Positions 27,481-36,781 of a stretch of 64,000 bases of DNA are shown piece by piece. Location of the stretch: NCBI RefSeq assembly GCF_000013865.1, contig NC_007948.1, positions 1,426,001 to 1,490,000 of the forward strand. The letters are read 5' to 3'. A model generated the notes under the pieces. That model saw only the letters and a program-made list of their open reading frames with translations. It was not told the DNA's origin and made no database searches. Within the stretch, counting starts at the first letter, position 1. Each line of letters opens with the position of its first letter. This DNA is from Polaromonas sp. JS666. GTDB taxonomy: Bacteria > Pseudomonadota > Gammaproteobacteria > Burkholderiales > Burkholderiaceae_C. A program made the translations under genes and the position numbers.

Positions 27481-27525
27481 GGTAGAGAACAGGGTAGAAA
27501 ACAGGGTAGAGAACGGGGTGGAAAG
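27481..27525. repeat. 12-bp tandem repeat, about 3.7 units
   Basis: Units GGTAGAGAACAG, GGTAGAAAACAG and GGTAGAGAACGG are consecutive and are followed by a partial GGTGGAAAG. The repeat lies just beyond the terminator of the small exported protein gene and has no coding frame. Confidence 0.9.
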
Positions 27526-27533
27526 TCTCCGCC

Positions 27534-27567
27534 CAAAAAGAAGTGGGCCGCATTGAGCGGCCCACTT
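27534..27567 (-). terminator. Rho-independent terminator of the small exported protein gene
   Basis: AAGTGGGCCGC and GCGGCCCACTT are exact 11-bp complements around ATTGA. On the minus strand the stem is followed by a T-rich run (CTTTTT). It lies about 65 bp downstream of the gene at 27631-28083. Confidence 0.9.
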
Positions 27568-27630
27568 TGCTTCTACCCCATCCGGTGAATTCATCAAACC
27601 CCGGCGGAGCGAGTGGCAACCTGGTTAACT

Positions 27631-28083
27631 TTATTGCGTAGCAGGCACTGTTATTTCTGCTTCGCGCAGCACACCACCACCGGCGACACTGCCCTGGGCT
27701 TTGCCGCTGCCCGCAATGCGCTCCTGGCAGGCGATCTGGTCGTCGCCTTTAAAGACCTCGCACCGCTTCAGGGCATTGGCGGAAAACTGGCCGTCACCGT
27801 TTTCAAGCTTGCCTGCGCGCTTGGCTGCGTTGGCATTTTTCACCTCGGTGATGCAGGTAGCCTTGTCTTGCTGGGTTTTACCGCTGTTACAGGCGGCCAT
27901 TTCGCTTTTTGCGTCACCGGTTGCATCAATGCCGGTCGTGCCGGGTGCAATTTGCGCGGAGGCGATCTGAGCGGTGGTGGCAGTCATGGCCAGCAGCACA
28001 GCCAGTCCGAAATAAGCCACGCCTTTGCCCAAGCGGTTAAGCCGGACGCGGTGGTCGTGGCGGATAGGCATTGATAAGTGCAT
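27631..28083 (-). CDS. Small exported protein of unknown function
   Basis: This 150-residue protein has a basic N-terminus and a hydrophobic segment (AYFGLAVLLAMTATTAQIASA), predicting export with cleavage near ASA-QI. The mature part is polar, with four cysteines in C-(9)-C-like pairs (MAACNSGKTQQDKATCITE, then LKRCEVFKGDDQIACQERI), which may form two disulphides and look like two degenerate halves of one repeat. The ATG at 28083 is preceded by AAGGAG at 7-base spacing. It is monocistronic with its own terminator. No family was recognised. Confidence 0.8.
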   Translation of the reverse strand: MHLSMPIRHDHRVRLNRLGKGVAYFGLAVLLAMTATTAQIASAQIAPGTTGIDATGDAKSEMAACNSGKTQQDKATCITEVKNANAAKRAGKLENGDGQFSANALKRCEVFKGDDQIACQERIAGSGKAQGSVAGGGVLREAEITVPATQ

Positions 28084-28274
28084 GGTCAAACTCCTTGTTC
28101 CAATTTCGGTTCATGTAGTTTGGCGCAGCGGCTCTGTATGGCATGAAAGGAAATCGCCAGCAAGACCGCGTCCCGAGCCGAATTCGGCTGTAGGACAGGT
28201 CTTTCAAGGGTTTTCCTCCCGGCTCAGGCACCGCAGGAACTGGAGCGAATCAGCCTGCGAAAGGCTGCCCCGCT

Positions 28275-29105
28275 TTACATCGACCAGATGCGCGGGCTGG
28301 AGGCGGCCTGCTGCCAGAAATGACTGCGCCAGGCCAGCCACACCTGCCTGAGCAGCGCCATGGCGGGCTCGACCACCGGCGCCAGCACCCTGACCACCAC
28401 CACCTGCCCATCGGGGCTGGTGGCGCCCGCCGTTGCAGACAGCGGGTGCGCTTCGATGATCTGGCGCGCCGTGTCCAGCGCCTGCTGGCGGCGGTGGCGG
28501 TCGAGCTTGCTGCCCGCCACAAAAAACAGCGAGGCAACGCAGCGGTGCCCCGCCATGCCCAGTGGGCTGCTCATCAGCAGGGTGTCGCTGGCCTGTATGC
28601 GCGCCCGCTCCAGCCACACGCCGGGCACTTCAATATGCTGGCAAAAGCTGCCGTGTGCAAAGGGCAGGCTGGCAGCGGGCAGGCCCAGCGCGGTGATGTC
28701 CCAGCCGATCAGCTCGGCACCCGGGGCCAGCGTCATGGTCAGGTGGTTTTCAGCGAGGCAGCCGCTGTAGCAGATGGCCTCCAGCGGCAGCCACTCCATG
28801 CGCGCACCGGCCTCGAGCGTCAGATGGGTGCGCTGCAGCGCGGGCTCTCCGGTGGAGCGGTAAAAGCGTGTGGCGCCGGGCGTGGTGATGAGGCCGTGTG
28901 CGCCGGCGCTCGCGCTGAATTGCAGGTCCAGGGTGTCGCCGCCCACCAGCCCGCCGGGCGGGTGCACGATCACGTTGTGGCAGATGGCATCGCCCTCGGG
29001 ATAGAGGCTCTGCAAAATACGCAGCGGCCCGCTGTGGCGAAAGTGGGCAACCGTCTTGCCGGCTTGCCGTGTGTAGTCGAGTGCGAGCGTCGCGTTCCAG
29101 GTCAT
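28275..29105 (-). CDS. ureD: Urease accessory protein UreD
   Basis: This 276-residue chaperone helps assemble the nickel metallocentre of urease with UreF and UreG. Signatures include HSGPLRILQSLYPEGDAICHNVIVHPPGGLVGGDTL, the UreD core, then LITTPGATRFYRSTG and WLPLEAICYSGC. In most Comamonadaceae ureD opens a ureDABCEFG cluster, but no other urease gene follows it here; downstream on its strand is a small exported protein gene. The rest of the cluster must lie outside the window. Upstream is cphA1 in the same orientation. Confidence 0.93.
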   Translation of the reverse strand: MTWNATLALDYTRQAGKTVAHFRHSGPLRILQSLYPEGDAICHNVIVHPPGGLVGGDTLDLQFSASAGAHGLITTPGATRFYRSTGEPALQRTHLTLEAGARMEWLPLEAICYSGCLAENHLTMTLAPGAELIGWDITALGLPAASLPFAHGSFCQHIEVPGVWLERARIQASDTLLMSSPLGMAGHRCVASLFFVAGSKLDRHRRQQALDTARQIIEAHPLSATAGATSPDGQVVVVRVLAPVVEPAMALLRQVWLAWRSHFWQQAASSPRIWSM

Positions 29106-29261
29106 GGGCCGAGTTTAACGTGCCTGACGACCTGGCTTGCTATGAAGTTCATAGCTGCCAGCTCGCTTTCCTGAAGGGCTACGGCCACTTTTTACCGTTG
29201 ATTCCGGGGTTTCCTGAAATGCGGCCTGAACTGTTGCCAGGGCGGCAATCCGGAATGTGCT

Positions 29262-31880
29262 TCAGGCTGCGACGGTCTGGTCTTTGGCTTCCTTCACGCG
29301 CAGCGCCAGGTGGTCCAGCGCTTCCTGCACCTGGTCCACCAGCACCAGGCACAGGTCGCCCGGCTGCAGGCGCCCAAGCGCCGTGTCAATGGCCAGGAAT
29401 TCACCGCGGATTTCATCGATCCGGCTGGTGCGGCTGGCCTTGTTCAGCCCTTCCAGGCCTTCGCGCAGCAGCCCCATCACTTCGCCGTCGGCACGGCCGC
29501 GCTGGGCGGCGTCCTGGTACAGGATGACGTCGTCAAAGGCGGCGCCCAGGATCACGGTCTGGTCGCGGATGTCGCTGTCGCGTCGGTCGCCGGCGCCGCT
29601 GATCACCACGCTGCGACGCTGCCCGGCAGCGGCGGCCATGGCGTCGACCGCCGCCACCAGGGCGCGCATGGCATCCGGGTTGTGGCCGTAGTCGGCAATG
29701 ACGGTGGCACCGCGGTAGTCCATCACGTTGAAGCGGCCCGGTGCATTGTGTGCATCGTTGACAAAGCTGGCCAGCCCGCTTTTGATGGTGTCCCAGTTCA
29801 GGCCCGCCGCCCAGGCTGCGGCTACCGCGGCCATGGCGTTTTCGACCTGAAAGCCAATGCTGCCGCCGCGCGTCACGGGAATGCCGGCCAGCGGGATGCG
29901 CTCGACCCACGCGCCTTCGGCGGCCACCAGCACCGGGCCGTCCACGTACACGGTGCGCTTGCCCTGCGCGCGGTGCGTGGCCATCAGCGGGTGGTGGCGG
30001 TCCGCCGCGAAATAAATCACCTTGCCGGGGCAGGTGGCTGCCATCTCGGCCACGATGGGGTCTGCCGCATTGAGCACCGCATAGCCGGTGGGTGCGACGT
30101 TCTGCACAATCACGCGCTTGAGCACCGCCAGGTCTTCCACGGTGGTGATGTAGTTGAGCCCCAGGTGGTCGCCGCTGCCGATGTTGGTGACGACGGCCAC
30201 TTCGCAGCGGTCAAAGCCCAGGCCCTCACGCAGCACACCGCCGCGCGCGATTTCAAAGACGGCGGCGTCCACGTCGGGATGCATCAGCACATTGCGGGCG
30301 CTCTTGGGGCCGCTGCAATCACCGCTGTCGGTCTGCCGGCCATTGATCCAGACGCCGTCGGTGTTGGTCATGCCGGTGCGCAGGCCATGGGCCGTCATCA
30401 GGTGGGCAATCAGGCGCGTGGTGGTGGTCTTGCCGTTGGTGCCGGTCACGGCAATCACCGGTATGCGGCCGTTATTCACGTCATTTCCGCCGGCCGGGAA
30501 CAGCTCGTTGATCATGGCCACGCCCACGGCGCGGCCCTTGCCGTAGGAGGGCGACAGATGCATGCGCAGGCCGGGCGCGGCATTGACCTCGACCACGCCA
30601 CCGCTTTGCGATTCGAGCGGGCGCAGCATGCTTTCGCAGACCACGTCGACGCCGCAAATGTGCAGGCCCACCATCTTCGCCGCGGCCACGGCGCGTGCCG
30701 CCACGGCGGGATGCACATCGTCCGTCACGTCGGTGGCGGTGCCGCCGGTGCTCAGGTTGGCGTTGTTGCGCAGAATGACGCGGCGTCCCTTGGCGGGAAT
30801 CGATTCGGGCGTGAGATCCTGTGCCTCGAGCCGGCCCACGGCGATATCGTCAAAGCGGATCTTGGTGAGCGAGGTGGCATGGCCTTCGCCGCGCCGCGGG
30901 TCCTGGTTGACGATGTCGACCAGTTCGCGCACGGTGTGCAGGCCATCGCCCACCACCTGCGGCGGGTCGCGCCGCGAGGCCGCCACCAGCTTGTCGCCCA
31001 CCACCAGCAGGCGGAAGTCGCTGCCGGGCAGGAATTTCTCGACCATGACCTCGCCATACTCTGCCGCGGCGAGGTAGGCGGCTTCAAGCTGTTCACGGCT
31101 GCTGATGTTGACGCTGACGCCCTTGCCCTGGTTGCCGTCCTGCGGTTTGACGGCAACCGGCAGGCCAATCTGCTGGGCCACGGTCCAGGCGTCTGCCGCG
31201 TCACTGACCGGCCGGCCCAGCGGCACCGGCACGCCGGCCGCACGCAGCAGTTTCTTGGTGAGGTCCTTGTCCTGGGCAATCGATTCGGCCACCGCGCTGG
31301 TGGCGTCGATTTCGGCCGCCTGGATGCGGCGCTGTTTGGAGCCCCAGCCGAACTGCACCATGCTGCCCTTGGTCAGGCGCCGGTAGGGAATGCCGCGCGC
31401 CACGGCCGCATCGACAATGGCGCCGGTGCTGGGCCCCAGGCGCTCGTCTTCGTCCAGATCGCGCAATTGGGTGATGGCGGCGTCGAGGTCAAACGCGGTG
31501 TCGCGCAGGGCAGCGTGGACCAGGGCCTGCGCCAGTTCAAGCGCCAGCCGGCCCACCGCCTCTTCGCTGTACTCGACAACCACCTGGTAGGTGCCGGGTT
31601 CCACGGTGACGGCCGTCTGGCTGAAGGTGACCGGGCAGCCGGCTGCTGCCTGCAGCGCCAGTGCCGCGGCTTCCAGCACATGCGCCAGTGAGACGGGGCC
31701 GCCATGGTCGGTCTGGCGCAGCTCGCCCATGCCGGGAAACAGCGAGCGCACGCGCGGCTCCAGGCCGGGGAGGCTGTCGATAGACCGTTCGGCCGCCGTG
31801 CAGGCGACGATGGCTTCCAGCGCCGTGTGCCGGCTCCAGAGGTTGGGCCCGCGCAGGGCCCGAATGCGGGACACTTCCAT
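29262..31880 (-). CDS. cphA: Cyanophycin synthetase CphA1
   Basis: This 872-residue ligase polymerises Asp and Arg into cyanophycin, a nitrogen reserve granule in the cytoplasm. It has an N-terminal domain with LRGPNLWSRHTALEA, an ATP-grasp domain (KPQDGNQGKGVSVNI at about 245-259; EVNAAPGLRMHL near 431) that adds Arg, and a Mur-ligase-like domain with intact P-loop GTNGKTTTT at 480-488 that adds Asp. Length is normal. Its ATG overlaps the stop of the upstream paralogue as TAATG, so the two are coupled. It is the catalytically complete member of the pair. Confidence 0.96.
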   Translation of the reverse strand: MEVSRIRALRGPNLWSRHTALEAIVACTAAERSIDSLPGLEPRVRSLFPGMGELRQTDHGGPVSLAHVLEAAALALQAAAGCPVTFSQTAVTVEPGTYQVVVEYSEEAVGRLALELAQALVHAALRDTAFDLDAAITQLRDLDEDERLGPSTGAIVDAAVARGIPYRRLTKGSMVQFGWGSKQRRIQAAEIDATSAVAESIAQDKDLTKKLLRAAGVPVPLGRPVSDAADAWTVAQQIGLPVAVKPQDGNQGKGVSVNISSREQLEAAYLAAAEYGEVMVEKFLPGSDFRLLVVGDKLVAASRRDPPQVVGDGLHTVRELVDIVNQDPRRGEGHATSLTKIRFDDIAVGRLEAQDLTPESIPAKGRRVILRNNANLSTGGTATDVTDDVHPAVAARAVAAAKMVGLHICGVDVVCESMLRPLESQSGGVVEVNAAPGLRMHLSPSYGKGRAVGVAMINELFPAGGNDVNNGRIPVIAVTGTNGKTTTTRLIAHLMTAHGLRTGMTNTDGVWINGRQTDSGDCSGPKSARNVLMHPDVDAAVFEIARGGVLREGLGFDRCEVAVVTNIGSGDHLGLNYITTVEDLAVLKRVIVQNVAPTGYAVLNAADPIVAEMAATCPGKVIYFAADRHHPLMATHRAQGKRTVYVDGPVLVAAEGAWVERIPLAGIPVTRGGSIGFQVENAMAAVAAAWAAGLNWDTIKSGLASFVNDAHNAPGRFNVMDYRGATVIADYGHNPDAMRALVAAVDAMAAAAGQRRSVVISGAGDRRDSDIRDQTVILGAAFDDVILYQDAAQRGRADGEVMGLLREGLEGLNKASRTSRIDEIRGEFLAIDTALGRLQPGDLCLVLVDQVQEALDHLALRVKEAKDQTVAA

Positions 31881-34111
31881 TACTCTGCACTCCCGGCAGT
31901 TTTAGGGGTGGTTTCAAAGGCTTCCAGGCCTGCGCCGATCAGATTGAGCGGTATGCCCAATGCCCAGGCGGCGCCGACGGCGGCCAGCAGCGTGCTGTCG
32001 TTCAGGTCGCGCCGCGCGCGCCAGGCCGACAGCTTGCCTAGGCCGGGCAGAAAGGCTTCGGTGGTGCCGGTGGCCAGCACGATCTGGTCTTGCCGCACAT
32101 ACAGGGCGCGGCCGCCTTGGGCGCAATGCCTGGCAATGGCGGCCGCCTTGGGGTCGGTGCTGTAGAAGATGACTTCGCCGTCGCACAGGTCATGCATGTC
32201 GACGACGCGCTCATGGGCGGCATTGAGCACCGCTGCGCCGCCGGGCAGCACCACGTCGACCTGCGAGCGCATGACGCGGAACATCTGCTCGTCTTCGGTG
32301 ATGTCGAATTCGGCCAGGCCGGCGGCGCCGCCGAGGTCGGTGACCACGCCCACCTGGCAGCGGTCGTAGGCCAGGCCGCTGCGCAAGATGGTTTCGGCGC
32401 CGTTTTCAAACACGGCGGCCTGCACGGTGCGGTTGATCAGCAGGCGCTGGCCGGCCTCCCAGTGGGCGCTGTCGGAGGCATCGACGCAGCGCTGGTCGAG
32501 GAACAGGCCGTCGCGGCAGGCCAGGCCGGTGTAGCGGCCCGACAGGTGCAGCAGCCAGGCCACCAGGCGGGCTACGCGCTGGGTGCCCTCGGAGCCGGCA
32601 ATGCCGACGATGGGAATGCGGCCGCAGGGGCTGCTGTTCAGGCCGTCCTGTTGAGCGTGATCCGGCGAGTCGGGAAACAGGTGGTCGCAGATGGCGCGGC
32701 CCACCGGCCGTGGCGAACCCTCGGCGGGCTTGAGGTGCATCAGCAGCCCGGGGCCGGCATTGACTTCAACGATGGCGCCGCCCTGTGCGTGCAGCGGGCG
32801 CGAGATGTCCTGCGCCACCACATCCACGCCGGCGATGTCCAGGCCCACCACGCGCGCGGCGAGCGACACGATGTGGTCGACTTCGGGGTGGACTTCGTCG
32901 GTGCAGTCGATGGCGACATTGCCGTTGCGCTGGATCAGCACCTGCCGGCCAGCGGCCGGAATGGCGTGGGGCGTCAGGCCCTGGCGCTGCAGGTCCAGCA
33001 CAATGGCTTCGTCCTTGTCGGTTTCGATGCGGCTGAGGGGAAAGTCTTCTTCCAGGCCGCGCCGCGGGTCAGTGTTGAGCTGGGCGTCCACCAGCTGCAT
33101 CACGGTCGAGTGGCCGTCGCCGGTGACGGTGGCGGTCTCGCCCCGCGCTGCGGCCACCACGCGGCCGCCCACCACCAGCAGGCGGTGTTCATGGCCGCGT
33201 ATGAAGCGCTCCACCATCACCTCGCTGCCATGCGGCTCGGCCACGCGGAAAGCCGCTTCCACTTCTTCCCGGGTATTGAGGTCCAGTGACACGCCGCGGC
33301 CGTGGTTGCCGTCGGAGGGCTTGACGACCACGGGCAGGCCGATATCTTGCGCAGCTTCCCAGGCCCGCTCCGCGGTGCTGACGATTTCGCCGTCCGGCAC
33401 GGGCACGCCGCAGGTGGCCAGCAGGCTTTTGGTCAGGTCCTTGTCGTGGGCAATGCCTTCGGCAATGGCGCTGGTGAGGTCGGTCTCGGCGGTCCAGATG
33501 CGGCGCTGGCTGGCGCCGTAGCCGAGCTGGACCAGGTTGCCGTCGTTCAGGCGAATGTGCGGAATGCGGCGGTCGGTGGCGGCCGCCACGATGGACGCGG
33601 TGCTGGGGCCAAGGTAGCAGTCATCGACCTTGGCGCGGATTTTCTCCACCGCAACCTGTACGTCGGCCGGGCCGAAGGCTTCGTCGTTGATGGCGGCCAT
33701 CAGCAGCCGGTGGCCTTCGGCCAGCGCCGTGCGGGCCACCTGTTCGTCGCGCGCCCGGAACACCATGCGGTAGACGCCGCGTTTCGATGTGCTGCGCGTC
33801 TGGCCAAAGCCGGTCGGCATGTCGGCCAGGTTCAGCAGTTCAATGACTACATGCTCCAGCACATGGCCGGCCCAGGTGCCTTCGCGCAGGCGCTGGATAA
33901 AGCCGCCGCGCTCGCCGACACCGCAGTGGTGCTCCAGCAGGGCGGGCAGCAGGGCGACCAGCCGGTCGTTGAAGCCGGGCAGCAGATGGGAGGGGCAGTC
34001 TTCCAGGCCCCCCAGATCCAGCCAGACTTCAAGCACGGGCCGGTAAGTCCAGATATTCGGGCCACGCAGGTAGTTGATGCGCAGTAGCTTGATGTCGTCC
34101 TGTTTGCTCAT
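31880..34111 (-). CDS. CphA2-like cyanophycin synthetase paralogue with degenerate Mur-ligase P-loop
   Basis: This 743-residue protein shares the cyanophycin synthetase layout: LRGPNIWTYRPVLEV at the start, and an intact ATP-grasp loop KPSDGNHGRGVSL near 264-276 with EVNAGPGLLMHL. At the Mur-ligase P-loop position it reads GIAGSEGT (503-510) instead of GTNGKT(T), so ATP binding there is probably lost. It is about 130 residues shorter than CphA1. These features match CphA2-type enzymes, which reuse beta-Asp-Arg dipeptide. The ATG at 34111 is preferred over an upstream GTG at 34159. Its stop overlaps the cphA1 start. Confidence 0.9.
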   Translation of the reverse strand: MSKQDDIKLLRINYLRGPNIWTYRPVLEVWLDLGGLEDCPSHLLPGFNDRLVALLPALLEHHCGVGERGGFIQRLREGTWAGHVLEHVVIELLNLADMPTGFGQTRSTSKRGVYRMVFRARDEQVARTALAEGHRLLMAAINDEAFGPADVQVAVEKIRAKVDDCYLGPSTASIVAAATDRRIPHIRLNDGNLVQLGYGASQRRIWTAETDLTSAIAEGIAHDKDLTKSLLATCGVPVPDGEIVSTAERAWEAAQDIGLPVVVKPSDGNHGRGVSLDLNTREEVEAAFRVAEPHGSEVMVERFIRGHEHRLLVVGGRVVAAARGETATVTGDGHSTVMQLVDAQLNTDPRRGLEEDFPLSRIETDKDEAIVLDLQRQGLTPHAIPAAGRQVLIQRNGNVAIDCTDEVHPEVDHIVSLAARVVGLDIAGVDVVAQDISRPLHAQGGAIVEVNAGPGLLMHLKPAEGSPRPVGRAICDHLFPDSPDHAQQDGLNSSPCGRIPIVGIAGSEGTQRVARLVAWLLHLSGRYTGLACRDGLFLDQRCVDASDSAHWEAGQRLLINRTVQAAVFENGAETILRSGLAYDRCQVGVVTDLGGAAGLAEFDITEDEQMFRVMRSQVDVVLPGGAAVLNAAHERVVDMHDLCDGEVIFYSTDPKAAAIARHCAQGGRALYVRQDQIVLATGTTEAFLPGLGKLSAWRARRDLNDSTLLAAVGAAWALGIPLNLIGAGLEAFETTPKTAGSAE

Positions 34112-34432
34112 GTTTTGCAAAATTGTCGGCACGTTAGCGTATTTTTCCGTCCTGCCCACGCAGGCCGCCGGTTCGTGCCGATAGATTTCAGTTCGAGGCC
34201 TTGGAAGGTCTCAGGGGGTCCTGCCTGTGTCTCGTTATTGACTTGTTGGTTTACTTGCAGCGTTGGCAGACTGCCAGGGGGCTGATTTTGCAGGCTTTTC
34301 TCATTTTCGGGTCAGGAATGGGTAAACATCGGTGCAGGGGCCCGCATTCGGCGAAAATCCCTGCTTCGGGGCCAATCCGCGCGTATCCGAACACCCCGCG
34401 CCAGATGCCGGACTCCAGGAATTCACAACACA
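34112..34432. promoter_or_regulatory. Divergent promoter region of the cyanophycin locus
   Basis: About 320 bp lie between the divergent cphA pair and the ABC-DUF1854 pair. No gene is credible. Both promoters should be here; no operator or -35/-10 pair could be fixed by eye. Confidence 0.5.
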
Positions 34433-36781
34433 ATGCAACATAACCAACCGGTGGACGACTCCAGCCATACCGACCCCGCGCTGACGGCGCTCCGTTTACA
34501 ACTCGCAACCAAAGAAAACGTGCTGGCCACCCTGGTGGTTGACCTGGACCCGCAACTTCGTTTTGCCCAGGGCCTGCTGGCCCTGACCGACCGCCGCCTG
34601 CTGGCCCGCGGCCCGCAGGGCGACTGGCACGCCTGGTCCCTGCCAAGCGCCGCGGGTGCGCGCGAGCAGGGCTTGCAATTGCGCCATTTCGACCATGCCG
34701 GCGTGGGCACGCTGGAGCTGCATGATGCCCACAGCCGGCTGGCGAGCTGGCGGTTTACCCTGGGGGGCAATGTGCAGGCGCTGCGCCTGGTGCGGCTGTT
34801 TGCCCAGCAAGGCGCCGTGACGGCGGATGTGGCGGGTGCGGCCAGCGTGGCCGACGAAGCCGCCCTGTGCCCCGAATGCGATTTGCCGCTGCCGCCGGAC
34901 AGCGAGGAATGCCCGGCCTGCGCCCGCGAGCTGCACACGCCGCCCTCCACCTGGGTGCTGCTGCGCCTGTGGCGTTTTGCCCATCCTTACCGCCACCAGC
35001 TGCTGGCCGGTTTTTTGCTGACGCTGGCCTCCACGGCGGCCACGCTGGTGCCGCCCTACCTGACCATTCCGCTGATGGACGACATCCTGATTCCGTTCCA
35101 GAACGGCCAGCAGATCGAAACCTGGAAAGTCGCGGCCATTTTGGGCGGCCTGCTGGGCGCAGCGGTGCTGGGCTGGGCGCTGAACTGGGCGCGCACCTAT
35201 TTGCTGGCGCTGGTGTCCGAGCGCATTGGCGCGGACCTGCGCACCGCCACGTTTGACCACCTGCTGGAGCTGTCGCTCGACTATTTTGGCGGCAAGCGCA
35301 CCGGTGACCTGATGTCCCGGATAGGCTCCGAAACCGACCGCATCTGTGTGTTCCTGTCGCTGCATGCGCTGGACTTTGCCACCGATGTGCTGATGATCCT
35401 CATGACCGCGGTCATTTTGTTTTCAATCAATCCGTGGCTGGCGCTGGTGACCCTGCTGCCCCTGCCGTTTATCGGCTGGATGATCCATGTGGTGCGGGAC
35501 AAGCTGCGCACCGGCTTTGAAAAAATCGACCGGGTCTGGTCCGACGTGACCAACGTGCTGGCCGACACCATTCCCGGCATCCGCGTGGTCAAGGCCTTTG
35601 CCCAGGAAAAGCGCGAGGCCCAGCGCTTCCGGGAAGTCAACCAGCACAACCTGGCGGTCAACGACAAACTCAACAAGACCTGGTCGCTGTTCACGCCCAC
35701 GGTGTCACTGCTGACCGAGATTGGCCTGCTGGTGGTCTGGGCCTTCGGCATCTGGCTGGTGTCCAGGCAGCAGATCACGGTGGGGGTGCTGACGGCGTTT
35801 ATTGCCTACATCGGGCGCTTTTACACCCGGCTGGATTCCATGAGCCGCATCGTGTCGGTGACGCAAAAGGCGGCGGCCGGTGCCAAGCGGATCTTCGACA
35901 TCCTGGACCATGTCTCCAACGTGCCTGAGACAGCCAACCCGGTCAAGATAGGCGCGCTGCAGGGCCGCATCGAGATGAAGGGTCTGGGTTTCCGTTATGG
36001 CAACCGCTCCGTCATTCGCGGCCTGGACCTGCAGATCGAGCCGGGCGAGATGATTGGCCTGGTCGGCCACAGCGGCTCGGGCAAGAGCACGCTGGTCAAC
36101 CTGATCTGCCGTTTTTACGATGTGAGCGACGGCGCTATTCAAGTAGACGGCACCGACATCCGGCGCTTTGGCGTGGCCGACTACCGCCGCCACATCGGCC
36201 TGGTGCTGCAGGAGCCCTTCCTCTTTTTCGGCACGATCGCGGAAAACATCGCCTATGGCAAGCCCGGCGCCACGCGCGCCGAGATCGTGGCGGCCGCGCG
36301 CGCCGCCCATGCGCATGAGTTCATCCTGCGCCTGGCCCAGGGCTATGACTCGCTGGTGGGCGAGCGCGGCCAGGGCCTGTCGGGCGGGGAGCGCCAGCGC
36401 ATCTCGATTGCACGCGCCCTGCTGATCAACCCGCGCATCCTGATCCTGGACGAGGCCACCTCGTCGGTGGACACCGAGACCGAAAAGGAAATCCAGCGCG
36501 CGCTGGACAACCTGGTGCAGGGCCGCACGACGATTGCCATTGCCCACCGCCTTTCCACCCTGCGCAAGGCCGATCGGCTGGTGGTGATGGACCGCGGCCA
36601 GGTGGTGGAAGTTGGCCCGCACGATGAACTGATGGCCAAGCAGGGCGCTTACTGGCGGCTGTATGAAGCGCAGGCGCGCCAGGTGGACAGCGAGGAGGGC
36701 GGGCAGGACGGCGAGGAGAGCAGGATAGCCCTGGCCACCTCGCAGCTGGCCCATACCGCACAACATGCGGGCAATCCATGA
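34433..36781 (+). CDS. Cyanophycin-associated ABC exporter with N-terminal zinc ribbon
   Basis: This 782-residue half-transporter has three parts. Residues 1-140 form a soluble domain (LTDRRLLARGPQGDWHAW) that looks PH-like. A CxxC...CxxC zinc ribbon follows (Cys146, 149, 160, 163). Then comes an MsbA-like exporter: membrane region to about 500, Walker A GHSGSGKST at 545-553, signature LSGGERQRISIARAL, Walker B ILILDEATSSVD. The family is found beside cphA genes and is annotated in public databases as cyanophycin-metabolism-associated. It is divergent from cphA2 and overlaps the DUF1854 gene by ATGA. The exported compound is unknown. Confidence 0.9.
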   Translation: MQHNQPVDDSSHTDPALTALRLQLATKENVLATLVVDLDPQLRFAQGLLALTDRRLLARGPQGDWHAWSLPSAAGAREQGLQLRHFDHAGVGTLELHDAHSRLASWRFTLGGNVQALRLVRLFAQQGAVTADVAGAASVADEAALCPECDLPLPPDSEECPACARELHTPPSTWVLLRLWRFAHPYRHQLLAGFLLTLASTAATLVPPYLTIPLMDDILIPFQNGQQIETWKVAAILGGLLGAAVLGWALNWARTYLLALVSERIGADLRTATFDHLLELSLDYFGGKRTGDLMSRIGSETDRICVFLSLHALDFATDVLMILMTAVILFSINPWLALVTLLPLPFIGWMIHVVRDKLRTGFEKIDRVWSDVTNVLADTIPGIRVVKAFAQEKREAQRFREVNQHNLAVNDKLNKTWSLFTPTVSLLTEIGLLVVWAFGIWLVSRQQITVGVLTAFIAYIGRFYTRLDSMSRIVSVTQKAAAGAKRIFDILDHVSNVPETANPVKIGALQGRIEMKGLGFRYGNRSVIRGLDLQIEPGEMIGLVGHSGSGKSTLVNLICRFYDVSDGAIQVDGTDIRRFGVADYRRHIGLVLQEPFLFFGTIAENIAYGKPGATRAEIVAAARAAHAHEFILRLAQGYDSLVGERGQGLSGGERQRISIARALLINPRILILDEATSSVDTETEKEIQRALDNLVQGRTTIAIAHRLSTLRKADRLVVMDRGQVVEVGPHDELMAKQGAYWRLYEAQARQVDSEEGGQDGEESRIALATSQLAHTAQHAGNP

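Larger units (their letters stand above)
27307..27630. other. Intergenic region with tandem repeat and terminator
   Basis: This 324-bp gap separates two minus-strand genes. It holds a 12-bp tandem repeat and a terminator (both listed) and the antiporter promoter. Confidence 0.6.

Noticed and set aside
29310..31691. A 793-codon plus-strand open frame antisense to cphA1
   Set aside because: High GC keeps antisense frames open. The translation is His/Ala-rich without domains, while the minus-strand frame encodes a complete cyanophycin synthetase.
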